Assembly (NCBI RefSeq): GCF_015706575.1
Contig: NW_024037052.1
Span: 13,876,711-13,940,710, forward strand
Length of the DNA: 64,000 nt
Reading direction: 5' to 3'
Source of the DNA: Patiria miniata
Taxonomy: Eukaryota > Echinodermata > Asteroidea > Valvatida > Asterinidae
Within the stretch, counting starts at the first letter, position 1. Every line of letters begins with the position of its first letter. The translations under genes were made by a program, and so were the position numbers. The notes beneath the pieces were generated by a model. It saw only the letters and a list, made by a program, of their open reading frames with translations. It was not told the DNA's origin and searched no databases. Positions 1-11,400 of this stretch are shown here, in pieces.

Positions 1-88
1 TGGCGCCAGAAATAAAAAATAGTATCAGTGGGCTAAACTTTACGCTTAAATAAAAGTCAGGAGTTTATGTTGGCGCCAGAAATAAAAG
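1..88. repeat. Direct repeat, two copies 70 bp apart
   Basis: The 17-mer TGGCGCCAGAAATAAAA occurs at 1-17 and again at 71-87. TGGCGCC is also how some retroelement primer-binding sites begin, but no LTR was recognised beside either copy, so no element is claimed. Confidence 0.5.
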
Positions 89-469
89 AGGGTATATTTG
101 GACGGGTTAAACTCGAAGGGCCGGGAACCCACGACCATCAGTTATCTTTTTGAGCTAAAGCATAGTAAATCGGGAAAAAAAGTGTTCTGTGTCTTAAGAG
201 TATGATGAACATATGAGTAAAGGGGTCAATGTGGGCAGTCCCCTCCCTCAACAGCATTTAAACCAAAAAAAAGAAGAAATTCAAGAAAAAAAGTGACACG
301 GGCTGCGGAAGTGCTAGGATCTGTTCTTGTTATTGTCTAAAATCACTCAGCTTCGTCCCCTGGATCTCATGATTCTCATCCGTTGGGAATCTTTGTGTAA
401 ACCGCCCCCACCCCTAAGGCCAAACTTCAGATACAGGATACATATGCGCTCTGGTCACAGGAGCGGATT

Positions 470-640
470 CAGACTGCCATTTGCCGGGGGGCCTAGAATT
501 ATTGTAATGAAGGGTCCAGGACCTGCGAAGCCCTTACGGCGTGGGGTCCGGGGCCCGCTTAAGGGCCCCGGGAAAAAATGGGATTTTAGATGCTCTGTGG
601 TGCAATCTGAGGCGATTCCTGGCCACTTCCACCGTTTAGA
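470..640 (+). repeat. GC-rich dispersed repeat, copy 1
   Basis: This copy shares a core reading CTTACGGCGTGGGGTCCGGG, followed by a palindromic GGGCCCGCTTAAGGGCCC-type stretch, with 1800-1935. Both copies then read on into similar sequence (CTGTGGTGCAATCTGAGGCG). The family is unnamed here. It is probably a short non-autonomous element, and its ends are unclear. Confidence 0.6.
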
Positions 641-837
641 AAACGTTTTAAACATCGAAAATTCCATTTAAATTTGTTATGTTTTTTTTGTTGTTTATAA
701 AGTTTGTTACGTACTCAAAGTTGAGAACCATGTTCCATCTCCGTATTTTTTCACAATTTTCTATTTTGGAAAGGGATTTATGCCACTTAAGGTACAAAAT
801 GGTGGGGGCACCGCTAGGGTGAAATTATAGCATAGAG

Positions 838-1775
838 GGAATTTGAATCCCGGGACATACCGTTATTTCGTTTTACCGTTTTGGATTTCCTCAAAAACAA
901 AAACAGTAAACGAATCATCGACCGTTTTGTCGTTTTATAGTGTTATAAGACGACAAGCGGTATTAAGATAAATACGGTTTCTCCGTTTTATAAGTTTAGT
1001 AAAATTCATTATAGCATAACGATCAATGATTTTTGTTTTACAGATTACACAAATACAGACTTTTTTTTTATTCCAGTGTCATGGTTAACAGTCCGTGGTG
1101 CATTTTGTGGCGGTGGGCAAGGGGGTGGAGGGGGACCATTACATGTTTTACACGAAGAAGTGTTACCTCAGCATAATTAATGCGTGATGTGATTCCTGGC
1201 GCGGACCCTGACCCCTTTCTCATGCGATTCAGTCAAGTTGGTGGGGCTTAAAGAGTTCCAAGCAATATGGCGCTAGAAAACTTCAAGGGAGGACATTACT
1301 TTTCACAATGGAAACAGGATGGTAATAAGACGTTTGATGAAGTTGCAGACATTTTGAAGGAAACTGGGGTTCAAGTCGACGCGGCTCTTCAATAGCCAAT
1401 TCGCAAATTTTGTCGTGAGAACGAAATGTAAGGAGCGGGGCCCAGGCAATGAGTCGATCCCAAGGGCGCATTAATTAACATTCCGGTGCATTGCTTAATT
1501 GCCGAACCTAAAATCAAAAAATGGTCGGTAAGACTATTGACCGTTTTGTCATTGTCATGATTTTGTAAAACAACACTCTAAAAATAAAGCAACTAACCGT
1601 TTATCGCTTTCTACAATTAAAAACAACAACAAAAAGTATTTTGTGTGTGTGACTTAATACCGTTTGACCGTTTTACAAAACTGTAAAACGAGAAAACGGT
1701 CAATGGTTCGTTTACTGTTTTTGTTTTTGAGGAAATCCAAAACAGTAAAACGAAATAACGGTATGTCCCGTGATT
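838..1775. mobile_element. Non-autonomous DNA transposon with long terminal inverted repeats
   Basis: The left end (CGGGACATACCGTTATTTCG from 851, plus weaker outer pairing from about 838) is matched inverted at 1690-1775, with about 70 bp of arm. Both arms are studded with the motif ACCGTTT and its complement. The last 300 bp (1473-1775) recur at 11930-12240. Inside, 1268-1395 holds a short open stretch of about 42 codons starting MALENFKGG, not recognised, perhaps a remnant of cargo or transposase. The superfamily is not determined. Confidence 0.65.
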
Positions 1776-1799
1776 AATTTGGCCGGAGGACCAATGCGA

Positions 1800-1935
1800 G
1801 CGCGGAGCGCGAAGCACTTACGGCGTGGGGTCCGGGGCCCGCTTAAGGGCCCCGGGAAATTTTGGATCGTAGATGATCTGTGGTGCAATCTGAGGCGTTT
1901 CCTGGCCACTTTCCCCTGTTTTTTTTAGCAGAAGT
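1800..1935 (+). repeat. GC-rich dispersed repeat, copy 2
   Basis: Second copy of the repeat at 470-640. The strongest match is 1817-1858 against 531-573, continuing to about 1910. Confidence 0.6.
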
Positions 1936-2099
1936 TTTTTAAATTATAAGGGGATATTTTGTTTCATTTGTTTCAAATACATATTGGCCTATATACTCTT
2001 GCTCTTAAGTGTCTTCTGTATTCAAAGCTTAAAGTTGAGAACATGCACATAATTTGTAATTGTTCCGCGCTCGGTCACATAACTCTCTTTTCCCCTCAT

Positions 2100-2310
2100 A
2101 TTTTTACATGGCAAAGGGGGGTGTTTAACAGCCAAAACACCCCCCCTGCGTACGCGCCTGGCAGGGGAGCATTTGCCCTACCCCCCATCAAATTAACAGC
2201 AATATGGCTTCGCACCTCTTATTTCTTTTCTTTTTTGTTTTCCTCCCCCTTTTTGGGGGGAGGGAGGGGCAAGCCCCCTCCCCGTACGCACCCCTCGATC
2301 CTTATGAGTG
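2100..2310. repeat. G/C-run-rich low-complexity element
   Basis: Alternating C-runs and G-runs (for example at 2117-2148 and 2245-2285) with TACGCRCC motifs at both sides. It resembles the elements at 35805-36050 and 53945-54220 in style, but shared termini are less clear. No gene is seen here apart from the LRR exon just downstream. Confidence 0.4.
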
Positions 2311-2356
2311 CCTTTTTAAGAATTGTTGACATAAGTTTCTGTTGTGTATTATTCAG

Positions 2357-2449
2357 AATACTTACTGGGTGTCACGTGGAGGAAATTCAACCTGGTGTGT
2401 TTCTAGATTCGACGAAAGAGCATATTTCTTACAAACGCATGAACGCTCT
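2357..2449 (+). CDS. LRR exon (31 residues), first one recognised
   Basis: AG acceptor at 2355-2356 and CT|GTAAGT donor. It reads ILTGCHVEEIQPGVFLDS and on to a final split Leu codon. Phase 2 at both ends, as in the later LRR exons. It is longer than the 24-residue norm, so it may hold an insertion. Confidence 0.6.
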
Positions 2450-5400
2450 GTAAGTAGTGGTATGAAAAAGACCGACGTGACTTACAGAAGAAAGATTCAT
2501 TACAAAGTAATGTAACAGAAAATTCAGCTGCCCTTTGATATAAAAGCAGTGTTGAAGTTAAGCTTAGTAACACATGTGGAAGTGGCATTTGATTATCCCT
2601 AGCCTTTTGTATACCCCCCCCCCCCTCCCGGGTAATCCATGGCAGACGTGCGTTATTGAAACTTAATGTGACCTGTCGCAACGAAATGAGCTTAAAGTTG
2701 GAAATTGCCATTTTGCAGTACAACGGGGCAAAGCCAACAATTGAAGGGATTTTTCCCCCAGGTGAAAGGTTTTTTTCCCCTGTAAGTCTTCTTTTACCTT
2801 AGTTTCTCCATTTTTGGGGTTCTGTCAAACATCCGTAAAACCTATTTCCTTCCCATTTTATTACTTTACTGTTCATTTTATTTCAGTGTACCACAAGTAG
2901 GCTAACAGGATTATAAAATGTCATTTCCTCAAGAATTAGTTTTACTACGTACTTCAAGAAAGCTGATGGTATATATTTCCATTACTGAACTCACTACCCC
3001 TACACATTATACCACGGGAAAACTCTTTTTCTCCAGAATCTAGATAAATAAATATGTCACTTACATAAGGTCGGACTTAAGCTCATAATTTCGTGACTTT
3101 TCACCTCATATTTCGATAACATAATTATGTGGACACAATGGGAGGGCGCTATAGATTGACGGGGTACGTCAAACGCTTTTGTTAGACTTCTGTCTTGAAT
3201 ACTGTATTTTCATTGGCCTAGAACGATCACGTGTTAAGTTTATAAAAAGTCATGGCACACTCTCTGTGGGATATCACGTAAATGATATCCCACAGGCCAG
3301 GAGTGTGCTTTGATTTTGTACGTACGGTACGTACGGGGTGAAACGCTTGTACCGTTGGTACCCACGCTATTTTCACCATTATTTCACACATGAGTGGGAG
3401 CAGCGAACTAGCAGACGATCAGCTGTTTCGGGCACTATACGCGACATGCTTGTGAATTGACGTTCGATTGTCATGATTGTTGTGTTTACTGCTGTTTGTT
3501 TTCGTGTATTCAAAGTCCAAAGAATCCAAGACAGAGGTATAACAAAACAATTGTTGACTGCTGTGATGTGGGATATGACGCATAGCACCATCGGGTGCTA
3601 TGCCGGCTGCGCCCCTCGGGTGTTCAAAACATCATAACCCACATCATAGCAGTCAACAATTGTTAATTGAATTAACCTTCATTTACCGATTGCAAATATC
3701 GCCCCTCCTATTGTGTCCGCCATATAGGCCTACCTAGAAAAAGCGAATAAACATAAGGGAGATTAGTGTGTTTTGAATTTCAGTAGAAGGCCCTTTAAAT
3801 TGTTTGCAGCAATTTGATAAGTTGTTCATTCAATATTTCTTTTGAACGTTTTAAAGTTCTTTCAGCGAAAACAAACTACAGCGGATCTATCCGGGTGCGT
3901 TTCATGGAGTAAAAAGTGTCACAGAGCTGTAAGTATTTTATTTGTTTACACAAGAGCGACATTATATGAAAGATGCATCGCACTTCTTTTGATTACAAAA
4001 CTGAATGACGTCTCCCCTTTGTTCTAACTCAGTTGTCAGATTTTTTTAATCACTAATCACCTGATCAAGTCCATTCTAATTTGACAAAAGCTTTCGAAAT
4101 AAAGTAAAAACAGCCAATCATGCTACTGCCAGCGTTTGTGATTCGTCATTTTGTCTCTTTCCATCAATATTTTCAGATACTTGAAAAAAAACGAGCTGAC
4201 TTTTCTCCCGAGCAACATGTTTGAAAATTCGACAGAAATCGGAACACTGTAAGTGAATCTCAGTGTTCTTTTTCTTCTTTAAGATGGGCGGATACAAAAG
4301 TGTCAATAGTGTGAGTCAAAAAGGAAGTGACTCGGATTAATTTGTTTTTCCCCCCTAAAAAAAACATTTAAAATTGATACACAGATGAAGTATGTCTGAA
4401 CAGAGCATGTTATTCCCACTCCTTTGAATAAAAAAAAATACTCAAATTGATCCATGCTATCAGAAGTTATGTATATTTTACTAAAAGTACCTATTGTTAT
4501 ATAGCTGTCCATGGAATGTCATTTGAAACTACTGAGCAAAGTGAGAATTACAGATTACGTACAACCATTCAAATACAGATGAGATTTTAATCATTTAAAT
4601 CAAGACGTAACCTAATTTTACTGTCAGATTTTGTTTTTTGAAAAGAGTTGTTTGTCTTCTCTGGCATACCAAAAACACGGTTCAAACTTCAAATTCATTT
4701 CAATTGTATTCCGATTAAATCAACATCAACATACTTCAGTGCAAAGAAAAAGAAACAAGGAACGGTTGATTTCGTTTGGAACAATCACCAAGGCTTATTG
4801 CCACTGGGGATCCATAAGACAGAGTCAAACATGTAAAACACACAAAAAACAATCAATCACACCTAAGCCACGAGCAAAAAAAATAATATTGCAAATACGT
4901 ACTTATTTGCAATCTTTGATCCTCCATTTCAGTCGACTTTCCAACAACAAAATCGATTCTGCAGGCCTGCCAGAGGATACGTTTCACAACACAACAATAA
5001 ATTCTCTGTAAGTAAAACAGCTAAAAGAAAACTTTATGAAGACCATCATCTCTGATAATGCTTTGTTTTCTACATATTGTAGCGAAATTTGGGGTGGGCT
5101 TAGATTAGGGCGCCCTATTTTAATCACAGTGTATATCCTATAATAATGTTAATTGTCTACTAGCCTGATGCCTTGTACATAGAGTGCAAGCTTGGCTAGC
5201 GCCCTCTGTCTGTCTGACGCGTGGGTATATAAGAGACCACGTGGTACGAGTTCACTCTCTTCATTCTGGCCGTCGCTCCCGGTGACATCGAGTCTATAGT
5301 GCTGTAGTTAAAGCTCGGCGCACGCCTTTCCAATTTTACCGGTTCACCAGATCATCAGGCCATTGTACAGAGGTGTGAGCTGAAAATTCGGCCCGATATA

Positions 5401-8400
5401 ACCGTATACCAGGCGACCGGATGAAATCAAACATGTATGATTTTAATTTTTTTTGCATCCAATTTCACCGGATCCGATTATGACGAAAATTAAGTATAAC
5501 GTATAAGGACGATTCTTTTAATATTTTGCCTGTGTAATAGTACCCCCCCCCCCAAAAAAAAATGCTCAATCCATTATAGAATGTTCTCCATGATTTAGAG
5601 TAGGGACCAGTTTGTAACGCTGACGACTGTTTCCAAATTTAGTTATTTACGTTTATTTTTAGGGATTTGTCGTCCAATCGACTGACTTCTATTCCAACTG
5701 GACTTTTCCGGTCGCAGACTGGTCTTCGACATATCTACTTACAGCGGAACAAAATCAGTGTCCTGCATGATAAGGTGTTTGCAGGACTTCGCTCTCTAGA
5801 AGAACTGTGAGTCGAGTTCGTCCTTCAAATTGATACCAAACTATACGTCGCCGTATGCCGTGACGTCACTGTGATTGACTCGTTGCCTTGGCGACTGGCT
5901 CACGATTGTCATAACGCACACGGGCAAGGGCTGTCTATCTGCCCCAGTGACAATTTGTTTTCCACAGTCGGGTGAAGCCGTTTTTGTCTTAACATGAATG
6001 ATCCAGTTCTTACTAGACAATCATTGCAAGACGCGTACACTAACATTGTCGGACTGTCTCTTTCCTTTCAATTATAGGTTTCCCTGCCAATTTTCAAAAA
6101 TGTTCATTCACTTCTGAAAATTGGTAATTCATTTTCGTCTGAAATTGAGAATCGCTCTGAACACGCGTTTCATTTTCGCTATGAGCATTCGATTCCATTT
6201 CAGTTCAATCAATGAAGTGATTGAGCAGCACTTTCGTTTATGTCCATTCAGATTTTTTTACAAGACTTCTTTTTCGCTTTTAAGAGGGCGATTTCAAGCA
6301 TTTACCATTCTATTTCACCTCTAGCTTAATGTCATCAGCACCAGATACAATAAGGGGTTTCTTTTTCATTAACCGAACCGTCAATCAAATTAGCTGTACC
6401 TGAAAGCAATTTAGAAAATGTATGCTTGCGAATATGAATGCACAGGTAACGTAATTGGCCGTCTGTTTCTCAAAACCGAATGCACGGACAATGAAAACGA
6501 TTGAACTGTCGTCGAATTGAAATGGGATTAAAGACGTGCATTCAAATTTAGACGAAAAAAAATGATCGATTTTCAAAAGGGGATGAACATTTCAGGAAAT
6601 TGGCCGACAAAACCTATTTTATCCAAACGATACACTTGAAGGAGGAACGGGATCCAAACCAAGGCCTAATCTCATGGCGCTTTTCAAAGATTATCGCTGA
6701 GCATTGTTTTAACTTTCTATACTTTCTCAACTGAAGTCGATTGTGTTGACTTCATCGCAACCGATTGTATTTTCGTATTCTAGCTTGTTTTGCGTAGACA
6801 TCCATTTCGCAAAGCAACCTGTCATATCTCTCCTTATTTGTATGTGTGAATGGTGAAGTTCTATCAAGATGTGTTAACATATAGTACAACCTTAATCGTA
6901 TCACACTGTTTTAAACTAAAACTTGAAACCTGAAAAACTCCGATTTGACCAATTTTGAGTATTTTAATTCCAATAATTACCATTTTAGGATGATATTTGA
7001 CAACCCACTCACTGCATTAGTGGACTGGCTGTTTTACGAGACTCAACTGGCAAATCTGTGAGTATATATACATTGGTAGTCTAAACGTCTGCATTCGTTG
7101 GATCAAAGCAAAGCTTTGAAATATTACTATAATTAGAGCGCCAAATTGTCAAAGGATACAAGGCGCTAAACAAAGAATGGAACAGGGAGAGAAGACAAAA
7201 AAAGAGGACTGCCAGCCATGATCTGGGAAAAGGTTGGTCTTAAGAGTCTTTTTGAAAGACAAAACACTGCCAAAATTTTTGACGGGGATGGGTAGGCTAT
7301 TTCAATGGAGAAGCCCCTGTCACCAGAATATATGTTAACGTGATTGTGGATGACAAGGGACTCTTCCAGCAGAAAAAGGGGAGCAGTAAGGACGGGTCTG
7401 AATTGTGAGAAGACAGGCGATATAATTGTGCAGAGTGTTTCAGTGATTCGTAAGTGTGAAGCAATGAGCGAAACTGTAATTGTTTGAGCAGAGGAGAGGT
7501 ATGGATGCGTTTTGGCGTCTGAAAGATATTGCATTGCCTTGTCTTTGTTAAAGACACCGTTTAACAACAAGCAATTATAGTCCACCTTCGACAATATCAG
7601 GGCACGGGCAACATTGTGGCAAGCATTTAGGTCAAGAAATTTCCTGTTCCGACTAAGGTTACGGATATATCAGTTAATTAAGGGAGCAACAAAGTTAAGT
7701 GATGTGATCAGACATTTCTTATTGTCATGGAAAAAACTGACATAGTTTCTGACCGAGGTGGAGGATGAATTTCAAAACCATGCAGCTTAAAAGTGTAGTG
7801 TTGGAGACGTTTCAGAAGTGAGCGGGAGAAGACGCAGTTGTCTTATCAGGATTCATCCAGAGTTTATGAGAGATCATCCAAGATTGAAGTTCTTTGACAC
7901 ACTGAGATAATTGAAACAGAGCATAGACAACATCTCCTGGCCGAGTTGGGTCAACGGTCTAGAATAGCTGAACATCGTCAGCATGATGTGGTGTAATGAA
8001 TAGAGTGTCGACGAACTGTTTGAGCAATGATTTGGGATAATAATCTAAAAGAGACAATTGATTATAAACACAGGAATGCACAAACAAAGACAAGCTTAAT
8101 TCACCTTCATTATTAATCCTGTCATCACGGTTCCCATTATAACCAGTAGTGCTTTTGTAATATACTACATTATACGAGGGTTAATTTTCTTGACTATATT
8201 TGAATATTAGGTACATATTCCAGACCGAACTGTCGTCGATAGGGGAGCGGCCATTTGCGACCATGAACCACACTCTCCAATATGTGTGAGTATTACAGCT
8301 CCAGCCTTCCAACCTTACAGTGTCAATTGGGCAGATAAATATTTATGAGATATTGCCTTATCAGAAAAGCATTAAATTGGAGAACTACTTTGGTATTTCA

Positions 8401-11400
8401 GATCATTGTACGGCAGTCGCTTGAGGATGATTTCGGATGCTGTCTGGCAAGACCTGGATAACCACTGTTACGTGTAAGTCATGTTTTTGCTTAGGAAAAG
8501 GCAAGTTTGGAATGTCTTACTCCTTCCTAAACTATCTTTAATATAAATCCGTTTGAACTATAGACTCCCTAGGTGGACAAGAAATCGGAAAGCTTCAAAA
8601 CGATGAAAATATAAATGAATATAGATGCTTTTACGTCGCAAAAACGATGTACTGATGGGACACTTTCCAGTCATTCTGTATGCAGGTATTCCCTTATATG
8701 TCCATGAATGTGTGAACAATGGTTTTAAATTGCTGTTTTTTTATTTCCTAAGTGTCCGCCTGAATTCCATAAAACTGGGACAAAAGGGTAATTAAGTAGC
8801 AAAATGCAATATATTTCAGGTCAAAAGCCAAAGGTAACAAGTCAACTGAGGTCTGTAATGATTTTGCCAATAATTCATAAACCGTTTAGGTTTTTTTTGT
8901 CGGGGGGGGGGGGGTCTACAACTGTGAACATGCTTCAATGGGTTTGAAACTGAAATGCGTGAGCCTTGGGTGGGAGTCACAATTCTTTTTTGGACCTTTG
9001 AGGTCAAAGGTCATTTGTCTGTCTTTTTAACTTGACCGAATTTTGTATACGTGGATGGAGTGATGCCTCGGGGATCGGTAGGGGTGATGCCGTTCCTTTA
9101 GATATTCGAGGTCAAAGGTCATCTGGATTTGAATGGGCATGAACGGTTACTACACTTGCTCGGAATAGAACCACGAATAAGGCGAAACGAGTGATCTGTA
9201 GAAAGTCGTTTTATTCAAATGTCTTTGATCAACACTGCAATCGTTTCTAAGCTGATCTATCATGACCTTACTTAACGTGACCTGGACAGACCTGGCTTGA
9301 CCTGTCGTTAATGACTTACCTGCCATTGTAAAAGTATCAAAGATCGTATTCCTGTTTTTCTTCTTCAGAGCAATCGAGAACATTTTGGAGTTCGCACCAG
9401 TCACAAACAGAACTGACCTCAAAATGTGAGTATCGATATGACGGTGTATGGTAGTGTGAAATTATCTGACTATTATAACCTGGATATTTGGTAGCGGGAC
9501 TCAATGCAGCACAACGAGTGGGATAGACTGGTGTTTTGATGTAACGCACATTTTCTATTAACATGTAGCCTAATTCATAACAGGTGCTGCCTCTATGCGG
9601 AAGTCCCCGTCCACCGTCCAAAGTGAGACGGAGATGGACAATAATTGGGTGTCACTGCCGTTGAATGCCCACACTCAGCGAACACACTTGGGGCTGTATG
9701 TGTTCGCCTTTCAGTTTGAAACTTGGTCTTGATGAGTGTTATGGAGTGGCATTATGCGGCCACCGTATCCCTATTGTATGATGTGATTACAGGTTATATA
9801 CCACTTTCAGTGAATGCTTTACTGAGTCCTGCCGTCTTTAATACGGGTGTCCGCCTGGGGTCCGCCCGATAGTCCGAAGGTTCGATAGTCCGAAGGCCCA
9901 AAATTCTCACAAGAGGGGGGTCGATCGTTACTCCGAAAATATAATAAGGTTTGTTAATCTGAACATTTGATGCAATAGTCCAAAGGTTCATTAGTCCTAA
10001 GGTTAATTAGTCCGAAGGTTCAATTGTCCAAAATTAAAAGAAGGTTTGCTAGTCCGAAGGTTCATTATTCCGAATTGAAAATAGGTCCGATAGTGCGAAT
10101 CGACAATAAGGTCCGGTAGTCCGAATCGACAATAAGGTCCTATTGTCCGATTTGGACTATCGAACCTTATTGTCCATTCGAACTATCGAACCCTATCGTC
10201 TATTTGGACTTTTGAACTTTCGGACTATTTAACCTTCTTCTGTTTTCGGACTAATGGGTCCTTCGGACTATCGAACCCGTGGACTATTGAACCTTCGGAC
10301 GAACGAACCTTCGGACTAATGACCCCTCAGAATAAAGAACCTTCGGATTATCGAACCTTCGAACTACCGAGGTGTAATCCTTTAGAACGTGGTGTCAGAA
10401 ATTAGATGAATCCAGCGCTATTACCGCAAAGAACCGGCAAAATCTTCGGCAATCTTTGAGAACGGATCACCAGACATCCGTCGGCAGTACAGACTAATCC
10501 TGTCACTCACGGTAGGCTGTGTCAGCGAACCATAAAACTGTACATTTCCACGCAGAGTTTCCGCCATTGACAACGTGCTTTACGCTGTGAACAACTGTAC
10601 ATACATGTATACAGGGTAAGTAAAAAAAAAAAACGAAACCCAAATGTTCAGACCATTGTTTTAGTGAAGTTCTGCATGTAGCACGTTCAAAATCTAGGAT
10701 ATGAAACCCCGATTAATAAGCATTTTTTAGTACAAGAATCATGCAAATCACTCATGTAATTTTCAAGTTTTAAACAAAACCACTGTTTTAAAGTTCTGTC
10801 CGTGGATCACGAAAAGGTAAGTGTTCTTTCAGCAAAACGAAAACAAATCACATAGGGATGTGTGTGAATGGTTTTCGTTTTGCTGAAACAACGCACACCT
10901 TGTGTGTGATCCGTGGACATAACTTTAAAACGGTGGTTCTGTTTAAAATTCCGTAACGTAAAAACTACACGAGTGATTTGAATGATTCTTGTACTGAAAG
11001 AAAGCTCAAGAATTGGGCTTTCATATCCTAGATTTTGAAAGTGTTACATGAAGAACTTCACTAAAACAATAGTCCCGACATTTGGGTTTCGGGTTTTTTT
11101 ACTCACCCTGTACAATGCACGCAGTCACTCTTCCGTACATAGGTCCAGCTTCTCATCATCTCCAACGAACCCTCCGACAGGCCGGTGTCAAGGTGTACCA
11201 CTCATCTGGTAACAAGCTCCAAGGTACCCTCCACACTCACAAGGACAAGCAGCACTCCTCCCCCAAGCCGGGAGTTTACCGCATTCCATGTGAATGCGGC
11301 TAAGTCTACATCTGGGAAACTTGTCGGAACCTTCCCACTAGGCTCATGGAACACAGAGCACATGGACGACGAGTAGATTTTGACGAATGGGCCATTGTCA

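Noticed and set aside
1268-1395. Small gene starting MALENFKGG
   Set aside because: Only about 42 codons, inside a transposon with inverted ends, no recognised domain; described as element content only.
7166-7594. 142-codon minus-strand gene
   Set aside because: Part of the decayed LINE reverse-transcriptase region, not a host gene.
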